From assembly GCA_000720535.1 (NCBI GenBank), contig JOAZ01000013.1, positions 123,611-187,610 on the forward strand: a stretch of DNA of 64,000 nt. The letters are read 5' to 3'. The stretch is from Streptomyces halstedii (GTDB lineage: Bacteria; Actinomycetota; Actinomycetes; Streptomycetales; Streptomycetaceae). The position numbers and the translations under genes were made by a program. Under the pieces are notes generated by a model. It made no database searches. It was not told where the DNA came from and saw nothing but the letters and a program-made list of their open reading frames with translations. This document shows, piece by piece, positions 60,448 to 64,000 of the stretch (within the stretch, counting starts at the first letter, position 1; the number at the start of each line of letters is the position of its first letter).

Positions 60448-60463
60448 TTGCAACCGAGTGCAA
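60448..60463. promoter_or_regulatory. TTGCA-N6-TGCAA operator, copy 2 (perfect arms)
   Basis: TTGCA and TGCAA flank ACCGAG exactly. It lies 44 bp before the plus-strand gene at 60507. With copy 1, it suggests a dimeric repressor governing both divergent transcripts, probably the local HTH protein. Confidence 0.54.
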
Positions 60464-60506
60464 CTTCGTGGACCGTCATCTTCCGCGTTCCCTACGGTCG
60501 CGTGCC

Positions 60507-60707
60507 ATGGACGACGCGAAGACGACGATGGCGCCCCCCGTGTTCCTGGTGGAATCCCCGGAACCGCCGAAGCCGCACAAGGACTGCGACGTGTGCGGTG
60601 CGCTGGTCGAGGAACGTACCGAAGCGGCTCGGGTCGGGGACTGGTCGAAGGTGACGGACGTCAACGTCGAGATCGGCCGCCACCGTGCCGGGCGGCGGCG
60701 CGGGTGA
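60507..60707 (+). CDS. Small CxxC protein
   Basis: The 66-aa protein carries DCDVCGAL and KVTDVNVEIGRH, a pattern I recall in short Streptomyces proteins beside HTH/DUF397 genes. A single CxxC is not enough to assign zinc binding. ATG 60507 is the natural start. It is divergent from the minus-strand trio. Function is unknown. Confidence 0.62.
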   Translation: MDDAKTTMAPPVFLVESPEPPKPHKDCDVCGALVEERTEAARVGDWSKVTDVNVEIGRHRAGRRRG

Positions 60708-61009
60708 CCGGGGCGGTCCGGGCCGCGTGCTGGTACTGGTAGGCCTTCGCAGCGCATTACCGAACATCCGGATATCGGGGCTACGTTCGCGCCCTGGTGG
60801 GTGGGGGAGAGCGGCACGGTGAACTGCCGGGCTGAAGTGGAACGTTCGGTTCGGGTGATTTCTCGGGGTGTATCACTCAGAGTGGCCATGCTCGCGTACC
60901 GTAACGGTGATGGTCTGGTCACTCCACGTGATTGTTCCGTGGTTGTCCAGTGCTGTCCCGGCTGTCCGGGGTGACGTGCCGGGGACATGGGGGGTTGGTC
61001 GGGGGTGGC
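60708..61009. other. Intergenic region upstream of HTH-DUF397 pair
   Basis: This is 302 bp without a supported gene and less GC-rich than its flanks. It contains a short perfect palindrome ACCGT-A-ACGGT (60898-60908), which may be an operator or promoter element for the downstream regulator gene. No terminator or repeat stands out otherwise. Confidence 0.5.
60898..60908. promoter_or_regulatory. Short palindrome upstream of HTH-DUF397 pair
   Basis: ACCGT and ACGGT flank a single A; the site overlaps a -10-like TACCGT (60897-60902). It may be an autoregulatory site. Short palindromes occur by chance, so support is modest. Confidence 0.32.
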
Positions 61010-61912
61010 ATGCGCATCGGAAGTGGGGCACAGGTGAGCGTGGTTGAGGTGGGAGCAGAGCACCGGGACGGCGGGGCGGACGAGCCGGGCTGGGACGTCG
61101 ATCCGGACGACGAGTCGGGGGCGGCGGTGGTCGCCACAGTGGGTCGTCAGATCAAGGCGTGGCGGGAGGCGGCCGGAATGCGGGCCGGCGAGTTCGGGGC
61201 CGCGATCGGGTACGGGGAGAACCTGGTTTACAAGGTGGAGGGCGGGCGTCGTATCCCGCGCCCGGAGTTTTTGGACAAGGCGGACGAGGTGCTGGGCGCG
61301 GGCGGCCGGATCGCCATGATGAAAGGCGACGTCGCGGTGGCTCGCTACCCCAAGAAGGTGCGAGACCTGGCCAGGCTGGAGGCCAAAGCGGTCGAGATGT
61401 TGCTGTACAGCAACCACAACATGCACGGCCTTTTGCAGACACCGGGGTACGCGCGGGCGTTGTTCGAGATGAGGCGGCCGGCGTACTCGGAGGACGACGT
61501 GGAGCGGGTGCTGGCTGCACGCATGTCCAGGCAGAGTGTCTTCGGGAGATCCCCCGCGCCCGCTCTCAGTTTCATTCAGGAAGAGGTGACCTTGCGGCGT
61601 CCTGTGGGAGGCGCGATGGTGTTGCGACGGCAGCTCCAACACCTGCTGGAGGTAGGGCATCTACGGAACGTGGATATCCAGGTGATGCCGACCGGTCGCG
61701 AAGAGCACGCGGGGATGGACGGGGGGATCGAGGTTCTGAAGTTCGAGGACGGCGCAGCGGTGGGCCGTTCGGACGGTGCCTTCGTCGGCCGGCCGGTGTC
61801 CGACCCGAAGCAACTCAGGCTGCTTGAACTGCGTTATGGGATGATCCGGGCTCAGGCGCTCACCCCGCGTGAGTCGCTGGCCTTCATCGAGGACGTTCTG
61901 GGGGAAACATGA
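61010..61912 (+). CDS. HTH regulator with DUF5753 domain (WhiJ-like)
   Basis: The roughly 300-aa protein has an acidic N-terminus, an XRE HTH at about 45-100 (VGRQIKAWREAAGMRAGEFG, GYGENLVYKVEGGRRIPRPE), then DUF5753 (SNHNMHGLLQTPGYARALFE, RNVDIQVMPTGREEHAGMDG). It overlaps the next gene (DUF397) by 4 bp, the classic WhiJ arrangement. ATG 61010 is used; GTG 61034 is an equally reasonable start. Such pairs tune development or secondary metabolism. Confidence 0.86.
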   Translation: MRIGSGAQVSVVEVGAEHRDGGADEPGWDVDPDDESGAAVVATVGRQIKAWREAAGMRAGEFGAAIGYGENLVYKVEGGRRIPRPEFLDKADEVLGAGGRIAMMKGDVAVARYPKKVRDLARLEAKAVEMLLYSNHNMHGLLQTPGYARALFEMRRPAYSEDDVERVLAARMSRQSVFGRSPAPALSFIQEEVTLRRPVGGAMVLRRQLQHLLEVGHLRNVDIQVMPTGREEHAGMDGGIEVLKFEDGAAVGRSDGAFVGRPVSDPKQLRLLELRYGMIRAQALTPRESLAFIEDVLGET

Positions 61913-62118
61913 GGCGCGAGACCTCTGCTGAGGCTGTTTCAGGGCTGGAATGGTGCAAAAGCAGCTACAGCAGCAGCAGCGAGGGTGATTCGTGTGTCGA
62001 GGTGGCGGCAGCCATCAGCGTGATCCATGTGCGTGACTCGAAGAACGTGGCAGGGCCGCATGTCGGCTTCGCTCCGACCGCGTGGGCGGACTTCGTGGCG
62101 TACGCGGCCGGAGGCTGA
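61909..62118 (+). CDS. DUF397 small protein
   Basis: The 69-aa DUF397 protein contains LEWCKSSYSSSSEGDSCVEV and VRDSKNVAGPHVGFAPTAWA and ends FVAYAAGG. DUF397 proteins partner with the DUF5753 HTH encoded immediately upstream (ATGA overlap) and are thought to modulate its DNA binding. A hairpin terminator follows at 62242. Confidence 0.88.
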   Translation: MRRETSAEAVSGLEWCKSSYSSSSEGDSCVEVAAAISVIHVRDSKNVAGPHVGFAPTAWADFVAYAAGG

Positions 62119-62241
62119 GCGGTTTGCGCCTCCCGTGCCGGGTCCGAGACCTGCGGCGGAGCGCGATGCTGTCAGGGGAGCGCCGGGCTGGTCCCGGTCT
62201 CCGGGCTGACGGTGCCTTCGCCCGAGTACGGGCAGTGCGCC

Positions 62242-62286
62242 GTACGACCCGGTGGCCGTGGTCGAGCCACCGCCACCAGGTCGTAC
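62242..62286. terminator. Hairpin terminator, DUF397 / phosphomutase
   Basis: GTACGACCCGGTGGC (62242-62256) pairs with GCCACCAGGTCGTAC (62272-62286) with one mismatch. An alternative inner pairing uses GGTGGC with GCCACC at 62266-62271. It lies between convergent genes. Confidence 0.76.
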
Positions 62287-62317
62287 CGGCGGTCCGTGTC
62301 GCCCGGACGGAGGGCCG

Positions 62318-63958
62318 TCAGATCCCCGCCGCCGTCGCCAGGTCCCGCCTGATGCCGGACAGCAGGTCCGCGGCCGTCTTCCGTGCCTCCGGGAGCCCGT
62401 CCCTGGCGGAGACCGGGACCACGACCTCCAGGTAGCACTTGAGCTTCGGCTCGGTGCCGCTCGGGCGGACGATCACCCGGGCGCCGGTCAGGTGGTAGCG
62501 CAGCCCGTCGGTGGGCGGCAGGAGGTCCGTGCCCCTGGTCAGGTCCTCGGCCGAGGTGACGGGCAGGCCCGCCAGCGCGGTCGGCGGGTTCTCGCGCAGG
62601 CGGCGCATGGCGTCCGCGATGACCGTCAGGTCCTCGACCCGCACCGACAGCTGGTCGGTCGCGTGCAGTCCGTGCTCCAGGGCGAGGTCGTCGAGCAGGT
62701 CCGTCAGCGTCCGGCCCCGCTCCTTGAGTACGGAGGCCAGCTCCGCGACCAGCAGCGCCGCCGTGATGCCGTCCTTGTCGCGGACGCCCTCCGGGTCGAC
62801 GCAGTAGCCCAGCGCCTCCTCGTACCCGTACCGGATGCCGTCCACGCGGGCGATCCACTTGAAGCCGGTCAGCGTCTCCTCGTAGCCCAGGCCCGCCTTG
62901 TCGGCGATCCGGCCCAGCAGCGACGAGGACACGATCGACTCCGCGAAGACCCCGGAGACGCCCCGGTCCACCAGGTGGGCCGCGAGCAGCGCGCCGACCT
63001 CGTCGCCGCGCAGCATCCGCCAGCCGGCCTCGGCCGAGGGGTCGGGGACGGCCACGGCACAGCGGTCGGCGTCCGGGTCGTTGGCGATGATCAGGTCCGG
63101 TTCCGACCGGCGCGCGGTCGCGAAGGCCAGATCCATGGCGCCCGGCTCCTCCGGGTTGGGGAACGCCACGGTCGGGAACGCCGGGTCCGGGTCGGCCTGC
63201 TCCGCGACGAGCACCGGCTCGGGGAAACCGGCCCGTGCGAAGGCCGCCGTGAGGACGGAGGTGCCGACGCCGTGCATCGCGGTGTAGACGGTCCGCGCGG
63301 TGCGGGGCGATCCGGCGGCCAGGACGGTGTCCGTACGGGCGAGGTAGGCGTCCAGGACCTCGTCGCCGAGGATCTCCCAGCCGGACTCCGGGCGCGGTAC
63401 ACCGTCGAGCGGGCCGACCGCGTCGATGGCGGCCGCGATCTCCGCGTCGGCCGGGGGCACGATCTGTGAGCCGTCGCCGAGATAGACCTTGTAGCCGTTG
63501 TCACGCGGCGGGTTGTGGCTCGCGGTGACCTCGACGCCCGCGACGGCCCCCAGGTGCCGTATGGCGTAGGCGAGGACCGGGGTGGGCAGCGGTCGGGGGA
63601 GCACGGCGGCGCGCAGACCGGCACCGGTCATCACGGCCGCCGTGTCGCGGGCGAAGTCGGCGGACTTGTAGCGGGCGTCGTAGCCGATGACCACGAGCTT
63701 GCCGGTGCCGCCGTTCGCCCGGAGGTACGCGGCGAGGCCGGCGGCGGCGCGGATGACGACGGACCGGTTCATCCGCATCGGGCCCGCGCCCATCTCGCCG
63801 CGCAGACCGGCCGTACCGAACTGGAGCGTGCCGGCGAAACGTTCGGCCAGGGCGTCGTGGTCCTCGGCGTCGAGGAGGGCCGCGAGCTCCTCGCGGGTCT
63901 CCGGGTCCGGGTCCTCGGCCAGCCAGGTCCTGGCTCGGGCGATGAGGTCCTGCTGCAC
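62318..63958 (-). CDS. Phosphohexomutase/phosphopentomutase (alpha-D-phosphohexomutase family)
   Basis: The 546-aa enzyme has the phosphoserine loop TASHNPP (Ser near 146), metal site NDPDADR near 290-296, sugar-binding GYEEALGY near 375 and phosphate-binding RPSGTEPKLK near 500. It is usually annotated phosphomannomutase, but PgmB/PMM2-like members of this length act on ribose- and deoxyribose-1-phosphate. The neighbourhood holds deoA, deoC and add but no DeoB-type phosphopentomutase, so this enzyme may fill that step. No regulon palindrome can be assessed, because only 42 bp upstream are in the window. Confidence 0.86.
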   Translation of the reverse strand: MQQDLIARARTWLAEDPDPETREELAALLDAEDHDALAERFAGTLQFGTAGLRGEMGAGPMRMNRSVVIRAAAGLAAYLRANGGTGKLVVIGYDARYKSADFARDTAAVMTGAGLRAAVLPRPLPTPVLAYAIRHLGAVAGVEVTASHNPPRDNGYKVYLGDGSQIVPPADAEIAAAIDAVGPLDGVPRPESGWEILGDEVLDAYLARTDTVLAAGSPRTARTVYTAMHGVGTSVLTAAFARAGFPEPVLVAEQADPDPAFPTVAFPNPEEPGAMDLAFATARRSEPDLIIANDPDADRCAVAVPDPSAEAGWRMLRGDEVGALLAAHLVDRGVSGVFAESIVSSSLLGRIADKAGLGYEETLTGFKWIARVDGIRYGYEEALGYCVDPEGVRDKDGITAALLVAELASVLKERGRTLTDLLDDLALEHGLHATDQLSVRVEDLTVIADAMRRLRENPPTALAGLPVTSAEDLTRGTDLLPPTDGLRYHLTGARVIVRPSGTEPKLKCYLEVVVPVSARDGLPEARKTAADLLSGIRRDLATAAGI

Positions 63959-64000
63959 GGGGTCCGCCTCTCGGGGGGTGCGGGTGGGGTGGGCTGGGGG

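Overview
The window is high-GC actinobacterial chromosomal DNA, almost certainly Streptomyces. Coding frames have third positions near-saturated with G/C, GTG and TTG starts are common, many stop/start pairs overlap by 4 bases, and several loci are Streptomyces hallmarks: an AfsQ1/AfsQ2/SigQ signalling block, DUF397 and DUF5753 regulator pairs, and a nonulosonate wall-polymer cluster. From memory, gene order from about 5.6 kb to the right edge follows the S. coelicolor chromosome around SCO4864-SCO4916; this was not checked by alignment. No rRNA, tRNA, CRISPR array, transposase or integrase was recognised.

Layout. (1) 1-5244: an accessory, visibly less GC-rich block. It has a truncated HTH regulator, a tightly overlapping four-gene operon (dTDP-glucose dehydratase, ATP-grasp ligase, DegT/StrS aminotransferase, low-molecular-weight phosphatase) and a convergent second MurG-type glycosyltransferase. 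(2) 5588-13798: ECF sigma factor plus membrane partner, L,D-transpeptidase lipoprotein, B12-dependent acyl-CoA mutase large subunit, LysE exporter, and a MarR/FAD-monooxygenase/TetR group with two clear operators. (3) 13973-24802: a sialic-acid-like (probably Kdn/teichulosonic acid) polymer cluster. It has two inverted pairs of family-2 glycosyltransferase plus polysialyltransferase-like enzyme, an O-acyltransferase, further glycosyltransferases, a CMP-nonulosonate synthetase fused to a HAD phosphatase, and a NeuB-type synthase. Three promoters carry 11-bp-phased repeats that look like PhoP boxes. (4) 24829-30789: membrane proteins, a Ser/Thr kinase, an SDR/TetR pair and an M20 amidohydrolase. 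(5) 30931-38088: a nucleoside uptake ABC system (BMP lipoprotein, ATPase, two permeases) with cytidine deaminase and thymidine phosphorylase. (6) 38154-46471: secreted subtilase, STAS protein, ECF sigma with SnoaL-like tail, MFS/LysR pair, and an alpha/beta-hydrolase-fold protein lacking its nucleophile. (7) 46574-58710: adenosine deaminase, small secreted proteins, PspC and VanZ membrane proteins, the afsQ1-afsQ2-lipoprotein operon with divergent sigQ, a uridine-kinase-like NTPase, and a deoC-aldehyde dehydrogenase operon. (8) 58785-62118: an island of Streptomyces-type HTH regulators with small partner proteins. (9) 62318-63958: a phosphohexo/pentomutase.

The strongest unifying signal is a palindrome, CTACGCGCGTAG or a close variant, at five promoters: the BMP lipoprotein, the ABC ATPase operon, deoA, add and deoC. 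Each abuts or overlaps a -10-like element. Together these genes import nucleosides, deaminate adenosine and cytidine, phosphorolyse pyrimidine deoxynucleosides, cleave deoxyribose-5-phosphate to acetaldehyde and probably oxidise the acetaldehyde. The terminal phosphomutase could supply the missing phosphopentomutase step. The repressor itself is not evident in the window.

A second recurring oddity is that several genes are followed by a degenerate tandem copy of their own 3' end just past the stop codon.
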